This document shows, piece by piece, positions 9,105 to 17,803 of a stretch of 64,000 nucleotides of DNA. The position numbers and the translations under genes are program-made. Every line of letters starts with the position of its first letter. The stretch's first letter is position 1. The notes beneath the pieces are model-generated. The model had not been told where the DNA came from and did not search any database. It saw only the letters and a list, made by a program, of their open reading frames with translations. Source of the DNA: an uncultured Actinomycetes bacterium (GTDB lineage: Bacteria > Actinomycetota > Acidimicrobiia > Acidimicrobiales > RAAP-2); contig CAIKAC010000007.1 in NCBI GenBank assembly GCA_903825305.1, forward strand, positions 1-64,000. The letters run 5' to 3'.

Positions 9105-12100
9105 CTAGGGTCGTCCAACGGGTGTAACGGCGCCATCAACTTGCACTAACCAGTAGCCGTGAATGCCGTTGATGATGCCGACAACAGGGACCGATGAGAG
9201 GCGGTGGGTTTGGGTAAATACCTTGGCCTGGCCCACCGCAACGACGCTTCCGTGACTGCTCACTACGAGCGCGGCGGCTCCCCCGTTTGTCCCTTCGATG
9301 GCGACTGAACCAACAAGGTGACGTGCCATCAAACTGGCATGGTGTGGCGTCAAGAGATACACCCTGCCCGTTGACGTGAGAACCCAGAGCTTGCCGTTTC
9401 CATCAGCTGTGGCCACTGCCTCGATCTGCCCGGAAAGACTTCTAATCAAAGACAAGGGAATATTTATCGCGTCTCCCAACGATGCAACGGCATGCGTCGA
9501 GGTGACAACAAAGAGTCCGCGAGAGTCATAGGTCGAAGCCATGGCGAGTGCACCCGTGAGATCAAGGCGTGCCGGGATTCGCACGTGTGTGGCGGAGCCG
9601 TATTCATTCAGTACGCCCGTCTTGCTCAAGGTCCACAATCCAAAACCCAAGGGCGTACTCGCCACAATGGCGTGCGGGGACGCTGTGGGATTCACGCTCA
9701 CCGCTTTTGTTGGGATCATTCCCTGAGAAGGGGTGACCTCCACGACCGAGTCAATCGCAGGGTTGGCTATCGCCACGCCAAAGTTAAGCGTCGAAGGCAG
9801 GTAACTGGTCGTTCTCCAGGGTGCGTCACCAAAACTGATGAGCTGCCCCCACGAGTTGGTGATCCAGTAGCCGCCGCCATCGGGGGTGGGTACTAGTGAG
9901 ACCACATTCGGTTGCACCCGGTGAGAACCTGCCCAGTTGATGACGGGCGAATAGCCAACGCCCTGCAAAGTACCGTTCACGCTCTCTACTTCGCCACCTC
10001 CCGTGAAGCCTGAACCAACGGAAACTACGGGCGAGACTATTTGCGTGGTCTCGTCGCCAAAGAATCGAGCATCACCGTATGCAGTAACCCCACCAGATGT
10101 TGAAAGCAGCCAATACCCACGGCCGTCAGACGTTGGCGCCATAGCGATGACAGTGCCGTGCTGTGTACTGTTCGAGTGAATCGGGTAGTCCGTCGCGTCA
10201 CCAAAGGGCACCACGAGTCCCTTGGCAGTAGTGAGCCAGTAGCCCTCACCGTCGGGGGTGACGTTGAACGACACGTAAATGGAAGGCTCAGGAGCGTTCA
10301 GTTTTGGTGAATAGTGAGGTGCATCGCCAAAGGCAAAGACGTGGCCGGCCTGATCAGCAAGCCAATAGCCCTGACCATCTGCGGTTGGCACCAAGCCCAA
10401 GATGGGCTTTGAATCATGAATAGAACCAAAGTTTGCAGCCGTACCAAATGAGGTCACTAGGCCGCTACTACTCACCCGCCAATAGCCACCGCCCCCAGCT
10501 TTAAGCGCAACCGTAGAAGCCGTCGGTGCTATTCGCACAATGGTTCCCGAGAACACCGGTGCGGCCCCGACCTCAAGCGGCGTGACACCCGGCCATGCCG
10601 GAATGGCAGTGACCGTGAAGTACTTCATGAGCAAACCCGCCTTTACGGGTTGCGCAACTGCCGTGCCCGTATTGTCTGAGTTTGCAGTAAACGCCTGCGT
10701 TCCATTTTCAAAGGTCGCTGCGTTTGAAGAGATAACGAACCGTACCGCCGCACCGCTCACTATGTTTCCGTAACTATCGGTAACGTGCACCTTCATAATG
10801 GGGCCCACACCGTTGCCCGGAGTACCCGCTATTTCACCTGGAGAGGTGATGGTGACGTGATGCGGACCATCAGGAACAACGATCTCAACCGTGCGAGCAC
10901 CAGCGCTACTTACACCTTCAACTGAGCAAGTGACGTCGTAGTGGCCAGCTACCGTGATGGGGCCAATGGGGATGGCAACGGTGCCGTCATTAGCTGTTGT
11001 CCCGGAATAGAGCTGACCGTCGACCGAAACGTGGACCACTGCATCTGGGACGGGGTTCTGAGCCACATCGCTCACCAAGAAACTCAACGCTTGGGGAGTG
11101 TTTCCCGCTTCAACCGTCTGAGATTCCCCACCTGTGAACGTGAGCGTGGCGGCAGCCCCTACGAGCACCGTTTCATTCGTCACGTCGCTGACATTGGTGG
11201 ACAGCGATCGAGCGTTCACGCTGAGGAGACCGAGTTGACCTCCCGCCGAAAGCACTGGTGCTTGAGCGATGCCGTCACTCCCCGTGGTCTCGGTAGCGAA
11301 CGTATGTCCATTGGCGAAGTGACCTTGGCCGGTGGCGATGGAAAAGTAAATGTGATCCCCCGGTACTGGGTTACCCCACTGGTCGAGAGCCTGGACCGAG
11401 ATTGGATCTGAAAATGCCGAGTTAATCGTCGTGCTTTGACTATCGCCAAAAGTGGTCGTCAATGAATAGGTTGGCGACTGCGTCAAATATTCTTGGAACG
11501 TCACCGATTGGTTCGTTCCCATCACGGTGGCAACTACCACGATTTTGCCAACCTGATCTTGGTGATTCAGTATTGCTGACACGTTGCCCTCACTGTCGCT
11601 TGAGGCATACAGCACTGAACTCTCTGATCGCGCAACCGTGAACGATCCCGGTCCCGACACCACATGATATTGAACTACTGCGCCAGCTATCGGGTTGGCA
11701 AAGGCGTCAGTCACCTCAAGCGTTAAGGGCTGGGCGTATGAACCCTGACCAAACCCACTTTGGGCATCACCATTACCAAGCCATGCGATAGCTGGGTTGC
11801 CCGTCATGACGGATTCACTGAACGATGTGCTCACCTGACTATCACTCACAACACTTGCGGAGATGGTTACGGCACTCCCGCCGACACTGCCAGCGATCAG
11901 TGCCGGCGCAGCGGCTACCCCGGCAGCATTGGTCGTCACCACTACCGATGAGACATTGCCAGCAAAGACAGCACTGCCGTTGTTGATCAAGAACGAGATG
12001 GCACTGCCAGCCAAAGGAATCCCTGCGGTATCGCTCAACATCACACTGAGTGTCTGCCCATAGGTAGCCCCCGTGGCTGCGGCTTGATTGTTGCCGGTCA

Positions 12101-14756
12101 CGATGCTCAACGATCCAGGAGAACCAAGGGTTACGTATTCGTTGAACTGAACCTTCAGCCCAGTTCCCGGGATAGAGGCTTCGATGGTGATCGTCTGAGC
12201 TCCTGCGGTGGAGACGGTCAAGCCAGAACCTGCCACTCCCGTGACATCAGTGCTGAGGTATGTGTTGGACGGCGACGAAGTGTTGCCCGAGGTGAAGCCA
12301 GCCGTGCCTGCGATTACTTGCATTTCTACGGTGCGGTTCACCACAGGATTCCCATATGCATCCGTTGCCTTCACCTGAAGGGTGTTAAAAAACGTGCCTT
12401 GATCAGCAATGCTCTGACTATCACCGCCATAAATAGTCAGGCTCGACACCGGTCCGGTCACCACGGTTTCTTGGAAATTCTCTGTCACCATTCCTGACGT
12501 TGCCGAAACCGTGACGGGGCCCGGGCTTGCCCCGGCGACGAGGTTCGGGGCAGTGGCCACGCCGTTGCTATCAGTTTGAACGGTGACGGAAGACACGTTG
12601 CCTGCAAACGCAGCGCCAGAGCCGACTATCGCAAAGGTCACTGGGGCATTACCCACGCTGAGGCCCCCACTGTCGCTGAGGCTTGCTTGCAGCGGCTGGG
12701 CAAAGGTTGCCCCGGTGGCCGCACTTTGGCCATTCCCCGCAGTGAGCGTTAGCGCTGCTGGAACACCAACCGTCACGTACTCGTCAAATTGCACATGAAC
12801 AGAACTACCGAGAATGGTCGCCACGACGGCGATCGTTTGAGATCCCGTAGTGCCAACGCTCAAGCCCGAAGACGCAATTCCATCTGCACCGGTCGTGACA
12901 TAAGTGTTGGTTGCAGAACTCGAGACTCCCGAGGTGAACGTAGCGCTTCCCGCTACCACCTGTAGCTGCACCTGCTGATTGGCAACCGGGTTTCCGAAGG
13001 CATCGGTGACCACTACTTGAATCGGCGAAGGGAACGACCCTGCATCGTTAATGGTTTGGCTATCGCCACCCTCAATAACCATGGTGGTAGCCGGTCCCGT
13101 AGCGACAACTTCATTGAAGGTGTGCGTGAGGCCGCCTCCGGTGGCAACAACCGCGTAGGTTCCAGGTGAAAGGCCGGCGAGCAGCGTGCCCGCATCAGCA
13201 ACCCCCTGAGCGTTGGTTGCAACCGTCAGCGTCTGGAGTTGGCCGGAGAGATAGACACCTCCGTCGCTCACGGCAAAACTGACTGAAACACCAGAAACAG
13301 GATTGCCTTGAGCATCGGTAATAGTGACCGAGAGATTACGAGCGTATGCCGATCCCGTCGCAGCCGTCTGCTGGTCTCCCGTTACCGAAGCGATCGTCCA
13401 AGGTTCACCGGACGAGAAAGTAATGGGAACAGATGTTGGTGCGAAGACATCGCCTTGCAGCGTGAGGAGTGCAGTGGTGGCGGTGGCATCACCGACGTAG
13501 AAAGAACTCGTGGTGCTCAGTGCGGGAACACCAATGGTTGACGTAGCCGTTCCGCCGGCCGATACCGAAGCGAAGAGACCATTCGTACCGACGACGCTGA
13601 ACTGATGTCCCGACGCATCAAACGCAGGAAATCCTTGCTGGTCAAAAAGACCAACTACAACAGGTCCTGCGGTCGCACTTGACGATGCATAACCGCTCGG
13701 AGTGCTCAAGATTCGCACCGACGTAGAGGGGGCGTATTCATAGGACCCGGCACTGCAATAACTCGAAGGTCGGGCTTCGCCACGACCATCAAGCATTCCC
13801 GTACAACCCGAAAGCACGTTGTGGTAGGCAGCACTTCCTGGAAGCGCAGGAGCAAACCAGGCGGTGGCGCTGTATTGAGACAGTGGCGCCAAACTGGGTT
13901 CTGTGTTGAGGAGACTTCCCGTGTAATTCTGTAAACCACAGCTACCACCGGGATCGATGTTGTAGCCATTATCCGTGATGGTCAGTCCACAACTTGCCGA
14001 CTGATTGCGATCAAACACCGTCGCGAATGCACTGACGGAACCCGAAGATGAGGCAATGCCGTATGCACCATTGTCAGAAATGGTGGAGAAGCTGATGCTC
14101 AATGCGCCACCGGGAATAAGGCCGCTACCGGTATTCCCACTGATGGTGTCATTGATCAGCGAAGACGTCCCCGACAAATTCGCACCCGTCGTGTTGTTGA
14201 CGAGTGAACTTTGCTGAATGGAGATGGGGGCAGATGAAGAAATTCCTGTTCCATCTTCAGAAAAGACAGAAGACACCACTGATGTGGAAACTGATGCGTT
14301 CAAACCATACGTTTGGGCACTCAACAAAGCGACGTGGTTGAGCGAAACATTTGACGAGGCTGCGACGTCAGTCGACCAATTTTGTACTGTCAGGTTGGTG
14401 AGCGTCACCGTTCCACCCGTAACCTGAATGCCCGTTCCCGTTCCGGGACCCGAAAGCACGGTGGAGGTACCGGTACCGGCAAGGGTGACTGTTCCGCTGC
14501 TGATGGAAACTGGAGCGGTGAAGGTACCCGCACCGATGGCGACCGTGAACGAGCCCCCAACAATTTGGCCGTCGAGGATTGCCGTAGCAATCGACCCGCA
14601 CGGGACACTCTCGGTGCAGGCGTTTCCACTGCCACCTTGTTCGACGTAATAGGTCTGCAGCGAGCCCACCGCACCCGAAGTCACAGGCACCGCTAGTGCC
14701 AGGAGCGCGACCGCAACTGACGTCGCCAATGACGACGCTAAGGCAGACAACTTCAT
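9105..14756 (-). CDS. Giant secreted beta-helix / Ig-like / propeller-like protein
   Basis: The protein has 1883 residues with a clear signal peptide (MKLSALASSLATSVAVALLALAVPVTSGA). Residues about 35-330 read as a right-handed parallel beta-helix (short repeating N-x-T-x-S-x-N turns), as in pectate-lyase-like adhesins. Then come about ten invasin-like Ig repeats with the signature V-T-D-A-x-G-N-P-V, alternating between two types. The last 470 residues hold G-x-G-Y-W-L ... F-G-D-A repeats, probably a beta-propeller. AAAGGGGGAG precedes the ATG. It is the first of three collinear secreted giants. No catalytic residues can be assigned, so a structural or adhesive role is inferred. Confidence 0.88.
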   Translation of the reverse strand: MKLSALASSLATSVAVALLALAVPVTSGAVGSLQTYYVEQGGSGNACTESVPCGSIATAILDGQIVGGSFTVAIGAGTFTAPVSISSGTVTLAGTGTSTVLSGPGTGTGIQVTGGTVTLTNLTVQNWSTDVAASSNVSLNHVALLSAQTYGLNASVSTSVVSSVFSEDGTGISSSAPISIQQSSLVNNTTGANLSGTSSLINDTISGNTGSGLIPGGALSISFSTISDNGAYGIASSSGSVSAFATVFDRNQSASCGLTITDNGYNIDPGGSCGLQNYTGSLLNTEPSLAPLSQYSATAWFAPALPGSAAYHNVLSGCTGMLDGRGEARPSSYCSAGSYEYAPSTSVRILSTPSGYASSSATAGPVVVGLFDQQGFPAFDASGHQFSVVGTNGLFASVSAGGTATSTIGVPALSTTSSFYVGDATATTALLTLQGDVFAPTSVPITFSSGEPWTIASVTGDQQTAATGSAYARNLSVTITDAQGNPVSGVSVSFAVSDGGVYLSGQLQTLTVATNAQGVADAGTLLAGLSPGTYAVVATGGGLTHTFNEVVATGPATTMVIEGGDSQTINDAGSFPSPIQVVVTDAFGNPVANQQVQLQVVAGSATFTSGVSSSATNTYVTTGADGIASSGLSVGTTGSQTIAVVATILGSSVHVQFDEYVTVGVPAALTLTAGNGQSAATGATFAQPLQASLSDSGGLSVGNAPVTFAIVGSGAAFAGNVSSVTVQTDSNGVATAPNLVAGASPGPVTVSATSGMVTENFQETVVTGPVSSLTIYGGDSQSIADQGTFFNTLQVKATDAYGNPVVNRTVEMQVIAGTAGFTSGNTSSPSNTYLSTDVTGVAGSGLTVSTAGAQTITIEASIPGTGLKVQFNEYVTLGSPGSLSIVTGNNQAAATGATYGQTLSVMLSDTAGIPLAGSAISFLINNGSAVFAGNVSSVVVTTNAAGVAAAPALIAGSVGGSAVTISASVVSDSQVSTSFSESVMTGNPAIAWLGNGDAQSGFGQGSYAQPLTLEVTDAFANPIAGAVVQYHVVSGPGSFTVARSESSVLYASSDSEGNVSAILNHQDQVGKIVVVATVMGTNQSVTFQEYLTQSPTYSLTTTFGDSQSTTINSAFSDPISVQALDQWGNPVPGDHIYFSIATGQGHFANGHTFATETTGSDGIAQAPVLSAGGQLGLLSVNARSLSTNVSDVTNETVLVGAAATLTFTGGESQTVEAGNTPQALSFLVSDVAQNPVPDAVVHVSVDGQLYSGTTANDGTVAIPIGPITVAGHYDVTCSVEGVSSAGARTVEIVVPDGPHHVTITSPGEIAGTPGNGVGPIMKVHVTDSYGNIVSGAAVRFVISSNAATFENGTQAFTANSDNTGTAVAQPVKAGLLMKYFTVTAIPAWPGVTPLEVGAAPVFSGTIVRIAPTASTVALKAGGGGYWRVSSSGLVTSFGTAANFGSIHDSKPILGLVPTADGQGYWLADQAGHVFAFGDAPHYSPKLNAPEPSIYVSFNVTPDGEGYWLTTAKGLVVPFGDATDYPIHSNSTQHGTVIAMAPTSDGRGYWLLSTSGGVTAYGDARFFGDETTQIVSPVVSVGSGFTGGGEVESVNGTLQGVGYSPVINWAGSHRVQPNVVSLVPTPDGGGYWITNSWGQLISFGDAPWRTTSYLPSTLNFGVAIANPAIDSVVEVTPSQGMIPTKAVSVNPTASPHAIVASTPLGFGLWTLSKTGVLNEYGSATHVRIPARLDLTGALAMASTYDSRGLFVVTSTHAVASLGDAINIPLSLIRSLSGQIEAVATADGNGKLWVLTSTGRVYLLTPHHASLMARHLVGSVAIEGTNGGAAALVVSSHGSVVAVGQAKVFTQTHRLSSVPVVGIINGIHGYWLVQVDGAVTPVGRP

Positions 14757-15256
14757 GGCTCCCCCTTTGGTAGTGGCAATCCTCCAGAACCACTAATTGG
14801 AACCATACCCCACTCACTCGCGCACGTAATCTGCGAGTCACCTACGTCACGCAAGGTTTACGAATGCACCTTATGAAGTTAAAAAGTCATCATCTCTCGT
14901 CATCAAGGCCGCACGTATTCGTCGGTACTAAAGCGAGCAATAGCTCTTCACATGAGCGTGATCAAAATCCAGAGGTGACGTGATGAAGCTGCGCTCATGA
15001 GGTGCGCGTTTCAACGATGACCCAACAACGACGAGAACCTTTTTGTCGGGTCGGTCTTGGCAGAACGACGTTGACACTGCAACACAAGGCACTCGAGTAA
15101 ATGACTATCAAGCACTAGGTGTGATGGCGTCTCGACGGCACGGCGAAACAGTTGCCAGTAGGTCGCCACTGGTCTAACAATATGAATAGGTTGCATTATT
15201 CAAAGACTCTGGGTTGAAAACCTCCCAGCCTCAGAGCCGAGGATCAATCTCGGTAG
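14757..15256. other. Intergenic region upstream of the giant operon
   Basis: About 500 bp lie between the first giant gene and the small Cys-rich gene; both read leftwards. The operon promoter is expected here. TATGGT on the minus strand (around 14800) could be a -10 hexamer, but no convincing -35 was found. A 61-codon frame at 15011-15196 has no ribosome-binding site and no family look. A GC-rich imperfect hairpin around 15205-15235 (CTGGG/CCCAG) may end transcription of the small gene. No known riboswitch was recognised. Confidence 0.4.
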
Positions 15257-15415
15257 CTACCGACGCGAAAAGAAGCCACTGCGCTTAGACCTAGGCTCAT
15301 CAGCACAGTGACAACGCTGGGCCTCGGGCACAGTGCCGAGCACTTGCTCGACGTGCATGCCGCACCCTTTCCATCCAGGCTTGCCACACTTTTTACAGGT
15401 CACTGCTCTACACAT
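15257..15415 (-). CDS. Conserved 52-residue Cys-rich small protein
   Basis: A 52-codon frame begins MCRAVTCKKCGKPGWKGCG and continues with H-V-E-Q-V-L ... Q-R-C-H-C. The pattern C-x2-C with later C and H-C-x-C residues suggests a zinc-binding knuckle, and I recall very similar small proteins across actinobacteria; the function is not known to me. The C-terminus is basic (R-S-K-R-S ... S-R-R). It is divergent from the DsbA-like gene with 40 bp between them. AGGGGG sits almost against the ATG, too close for a normal Shine-Dalgarno. TACCCT 8 bp upstream of the ATG instead suggests a leaderless message. Its short length makes it easy to miss. Confidence 0.75.
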   Translation of the reverse strand: MCRAVTCKKCGKPGWKGCGMHVEQVLGTVPEAQRCHCADEPRSKRSGFFSRR

Positions 15416-15455
15416 ACCCCCTAGGGTACCATGAGATCAGCGAAGCGGAGGAATC
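15416..15455. promoter_or_regulatory. Compact divergent promoter region
   Basis: The 40 bp between the two starts contain TAGGGT on plus (15422-15427) and, on the other strand, TACCCT (15428-15423), so two candidate -10 hexamers overlap. The plus transcript would keep GGAGG (15447-15451) as ribosome-binding site. The minus transcript would begin at or next to its ATG. If both are used, RNA polymerase could not occupy both at once. This is read by eye from hexamers only. Confidence 0.35.
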
Positions 15456-16070
15456 ATGATCGAGATATACGCAGACCTCTGGTGCCCGTTCGCTCATGTG
15501 GGCCTACGAGCCGCAGCGCAAATTCGAGATGAACTCAGTCCCGATACGGCGCTCGTCATTCATGCTTGGCCACTTGAATTCATTAACGGAGCACCGCTTG
15601 ATGCAGACAAAACAACTGCCAATATCGAAGCCCTCAGATCGAGTGTCGCCCCCGAACTCTTCGCTGGATTCAAATCCCGCAATTTCCCGCTCAGCACCCT
15701 TCAAGGCCTTGCCCTCATTGAGGCAGCCAACGAGATCGATGCCCATCTCGGGGAACGAATTGGACTGGGCCTGCGCAACTTGCTCTTCGAGCATGGCGTG
15801 AAGATTGACAACCCAGCGTTGCTCGCCGGTATCGCCCGTCAGAACGGGCTGAGCGAATCAGTGATTGATGAAGTGGCCGTAGTGAGGTCACGGCTCCAAG
15901 AGGGACAGTCAAGGGGCGTGAAAGGTTCACCACATTTCTTCATTGGGGACCAATCACTCTTTTGCCCGCTACTTGATCTTTCAAGAGACGAATCGGGAAC
16001 TCTCAACGCATCCGCAGATATGCAACGACTCGAATCATTTCTGCGCGTCGGCTTCGCCAACGGCTATTAA
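15456..16070 (+). CDS. DsbA-like thioredoxin-fold protein with single active-site Cys
   Basis: The protein has 204 residues with a DsbA/FrnE thioredoxin fold. The N-terminal beta strand leads into D-L-W-C-P-F-A-H-V-G (residues 7-16), so the CxxC motif is reduced to C-P-F-A. The helical insertion is present, and the cis-proline loop is G-S-P-H-F-F (about residues 155-160). There is no signal peptide, so it is cytoplasmic. The lone Cys excludes ordinary dithiol oxidase chemistry. It may instead be a glutathione/mycothiol-type isomerase or transferase, as in HCCA-isomerase relatives. GGAGG lies 4 bp from the ATG. It ends 10 bp before the tRNA-Ser gene on the other strand. Confidence 0.85.
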   Translation: MIEIYADLWCPFAHVGLRAAAQIRDELSPDTALVIHAWPLEFINGAPLDADKTTANIEALRSSVAPELFAGFKSRNFPLSTLQGLALIEAANEIDAHLGERIGLGLRNLLFEHGVKIDNPALLAGIARQNGLSESVIDEVAVVRSRLQEGQSRGVKGSPHFFIGDQSLFCPLLDLSRDESGTLNASADMQRLESFLRVGFANGY

Positions 16071-16080
16071 TCCATACTGG

Positions 16081-16169
16081 CGGAGAGGGTGGGATTTGAA
16101 CCCACGGACCCGGTTTCCCAGGTCAAGTCATTAGCAGTGACTCCGATTCGGCCGCTCTCGCACCTCTCC
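16081..16169 (-). tRNA. tRNA-Ser(GCT)
   Basis: This 89-nt class II tRNA reads GGAGAGG...CCTCTCC in the acceptor stem with discriminator G. The anticodon stem AGTCA/TGACT encloses the loop CTGCTAA, giving anticodon GCT. The long variable arm (ACCTGGG...CCGGGT) is typical of serine tRNA. The T arm GTGGGTTCAAATCCCAC is canonical. CCA is not encoded. Confidence 0.95.
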
Positions 16170-16528
16170 TCTACGGAATTCAGCGAACTGCTTCCGCAAG
16201 ACTTTCCATCGTAGCCGATGAGTTGCCCCGAGAACGAGGGAGTTATCGCTTCGGACCCGAGGCATATTCAGCCAGAAATCTTGAGGTCAGGTACGACATT
16301 CATGGAACTCACCAACGCCCCTCATTGGTGGCGTGACCCAAGAAGATTGCCACGACACCCATTTGAGTGATTTCGCCTACTTGGCCGACGGAATTGGGTG
16401 GCGGCGAACAGCGCTCATGAAGCCGAACTGACGATACGGGGCTTTGTCATTGGTTGGCCTCAGCCCGCGACAGGCTGTGCTCTGTATTTAAAGTTGAGGC
16501 CTGACACCTATAGCCACTATCCGCATCC
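16170..16528. other. Intergenic gap, nothing recognised
   Basis: This 359-bp gap separates the tRNA-Ser gene and the end of the RecB-like gene, both on the minus strand. The promoter of the tRNA should lie at its left end. All frames are short. A stretch around 16301-16367 can be read as 22 codons from an ATG, but nothing supports it as a gene. Confidence 0.4.
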
Positions 16529-17467
16529 CTACGTAAAAGCTGGGCATTGATTTTGGAAATGGCACCAGTTGCACAATCTGGCCTTCTTCGTCGGCCAGCG
16601 CTCAGATTCATCACAGGCTTTGATGTCATCCCAGAGCGTCAAGATGTGGCCTCGCGTATTTTGTTGCAGCGCTTCGTCAACCACTTCGTCCACGATGCCT
16701 GAGCTTCGATCGGCACTCGGGTACACCAAACGCAATTTGTAGGGTCGGATGCCTCGTTCTTCTTCGAGCAAGAGCGAATAGACCCTCATGCCAAAGAACG
16801 ACTCGCGAGCGTATTGGGGCTGAGGCGGCTTGCCTGTTTTGTAATCGGAGATGAACCACCGCTCTTCACCAGGTGACAGCTCTTGTCGATCCAGACGATC
16901 GATAAAGCCATGCAAGGTGAGATCCTCTAGCTGAGCTTGCACGTGAACTTCTCTGCCATGAGGATCGAATGATTGAACTCGTTCAATTTCTTTCGCGAAA
17001 TAGTTGGCAACGAGTTTCTCCACTTGCGTCACGATCTCAACTTCCGCTTTTGAACCCATAGGGGCTAACGCTCGATAGTCAGCCGCGCGCTCAAGCGTGC
17101 TGCTGAGTTCACGTGGATCAGCTTCGAGGACTTCGATCCAGAGACCCGAAGCGTCGCGCAGCCGTCGCTCTATCGGGTCGCTGACTTCATCATCGGCTTT
17201 GTCTGGTCGAACAAGCAACTCCCAACCTGGCCTCACCAGACTTTGGGCGTTCTCCACCGTTCGATCAACCCGGTCGAAATCAAAGAGGTGTTCAAAGACA
17301 AGGTGAAAGAGCGTGCCCCGTGCAGTGGCAATGGTGTTGGGGGTCGTGAAGCCAAGAATGGTCTTGTATTCGAAGAGTTTGGGGCACCGTTTGAAGTCAC
17401 TCGCCCGGCTGGGACTGAGTCGCGTTGGCAGTGGTCGACGTTCGCCGGGGGGAAGTACGTCAGTCAT
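16529..17467 (-). CDS. PD-(D/E)XK nuclease family protein, RecB-like with Fe-S cysteines
   Basis: The protein has 312 residues. It begins with L-S-P-S-R-A-S-D-F-K-R-C-P-K-L-F-E, the first Cys of the iron-sulfur ligands in Cas4/AddB-like nucleases, followed by G-T-L-F-H. The core motifs are G-F-I-D-R-L-D (about residue 190) and S-D-Y-K-T-G-K (about 208-214), supplying the metal-binding Asp and the D-x-K triad. The C-terminus holds L-C-N-W-C-H-F-Q-N-Q-C-P, three more Cys that complete a four-Cys 4Fe-4S site. It is a stand-alone RecB-family exonuclease domain without helicase, probably used in DNA repair. The start ATG is 68 bp from the divergent membrane gene. Confidence 0.88.
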   Translation of the reverse strand: MTDVLPPGERRPLPTRLSPSRASDFKRCPKLFEYKTILGFTTPNTIATARGTLFHLVFEHLFDFDRVDRTVENAQSLVRPGWELLVRPDKADDEVSDPIERRLRDASGLWIEVLEADPRELSSTLERAADYRALAPMGSKAEVEIVTQVEKLVANYFAKEIERVQSFDPHGREVHVQAQLEDLTLHGFIDRLDRQELSPGEERWFISDYKTGKPPQPQYARESFFGMRVYSLLLEEERGIRPYKLRLVYPSADRSSGIVDEVVDEALQQNTRGHILTLWDDIKACDESERWPTKKARLCNWCHFQNQCPAFT

Positions 17468-17534
17468 AACTAAGAGCCAAGCACGGTGATGTGACCAACC
17501 GTTGGATCATGAGGAAGACCTCTAGGATGACTCC

Positions 17535-17801
17535 ATGAGTACGCCACGTAAAGCCCTACGCATTACCCGAATCGTTGGGGCAATCCTTTTCCTTCTTGGC
17601 ATTGCGCTTTTGGTGCCGTCATACCCCACCTTTTCGAGTTGCCGGGCTACCACTACATCTACGCACTGTGCAGTCGCTAACGAATTGGTCCTCACGGGCA
17701 TCATGTTCGTGATCGTGGGCATCGTGGCAATCATCATTGGACTCGTCGCCCGTTCGTTCATTCTCGACGATCAATCAACGCCCAAACGTGAGGACCGCTA
17801 A
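17535..17801 (+). CDS. Small two-TM membrane protein
   Basis: The protein has 88 residues with two strong membrane segments (about 11-30 and 49-70), a short loop containing Cys (S-S-C-R-A and T-H-C-A-V) between them, and a charged tail (Q-S-T-P-K-R-E-D-R). The loop would lie outside, where the two Cys could pair. No family was recognised. It is followed after 2 bp by the glutamine amidotransferase gene, so they are very probably co-transcribed; whether the functions are linked is unknown. Confidence 0.65.
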   Translation: MSTPRKALRITRIVGAILFLLGIALLVPSYPTFSSCRATTTSTHCAVANELVLTGIMFVIVGIVAIIIGLVARSFILDDQSTPKREDR

Positions 17802-17803
17802 TC

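Noticed and set aside
15011-15196. 61-codon minus frame upstream of the giant operon
   Set aside because: No ribosome site, irregular composition and no recognisable family.
16301-16367. 22-codon plus frame in the gap after tRNA-Ser
   Set aside because: Too short, with no ribosome site or matching family; kept only as gap content.
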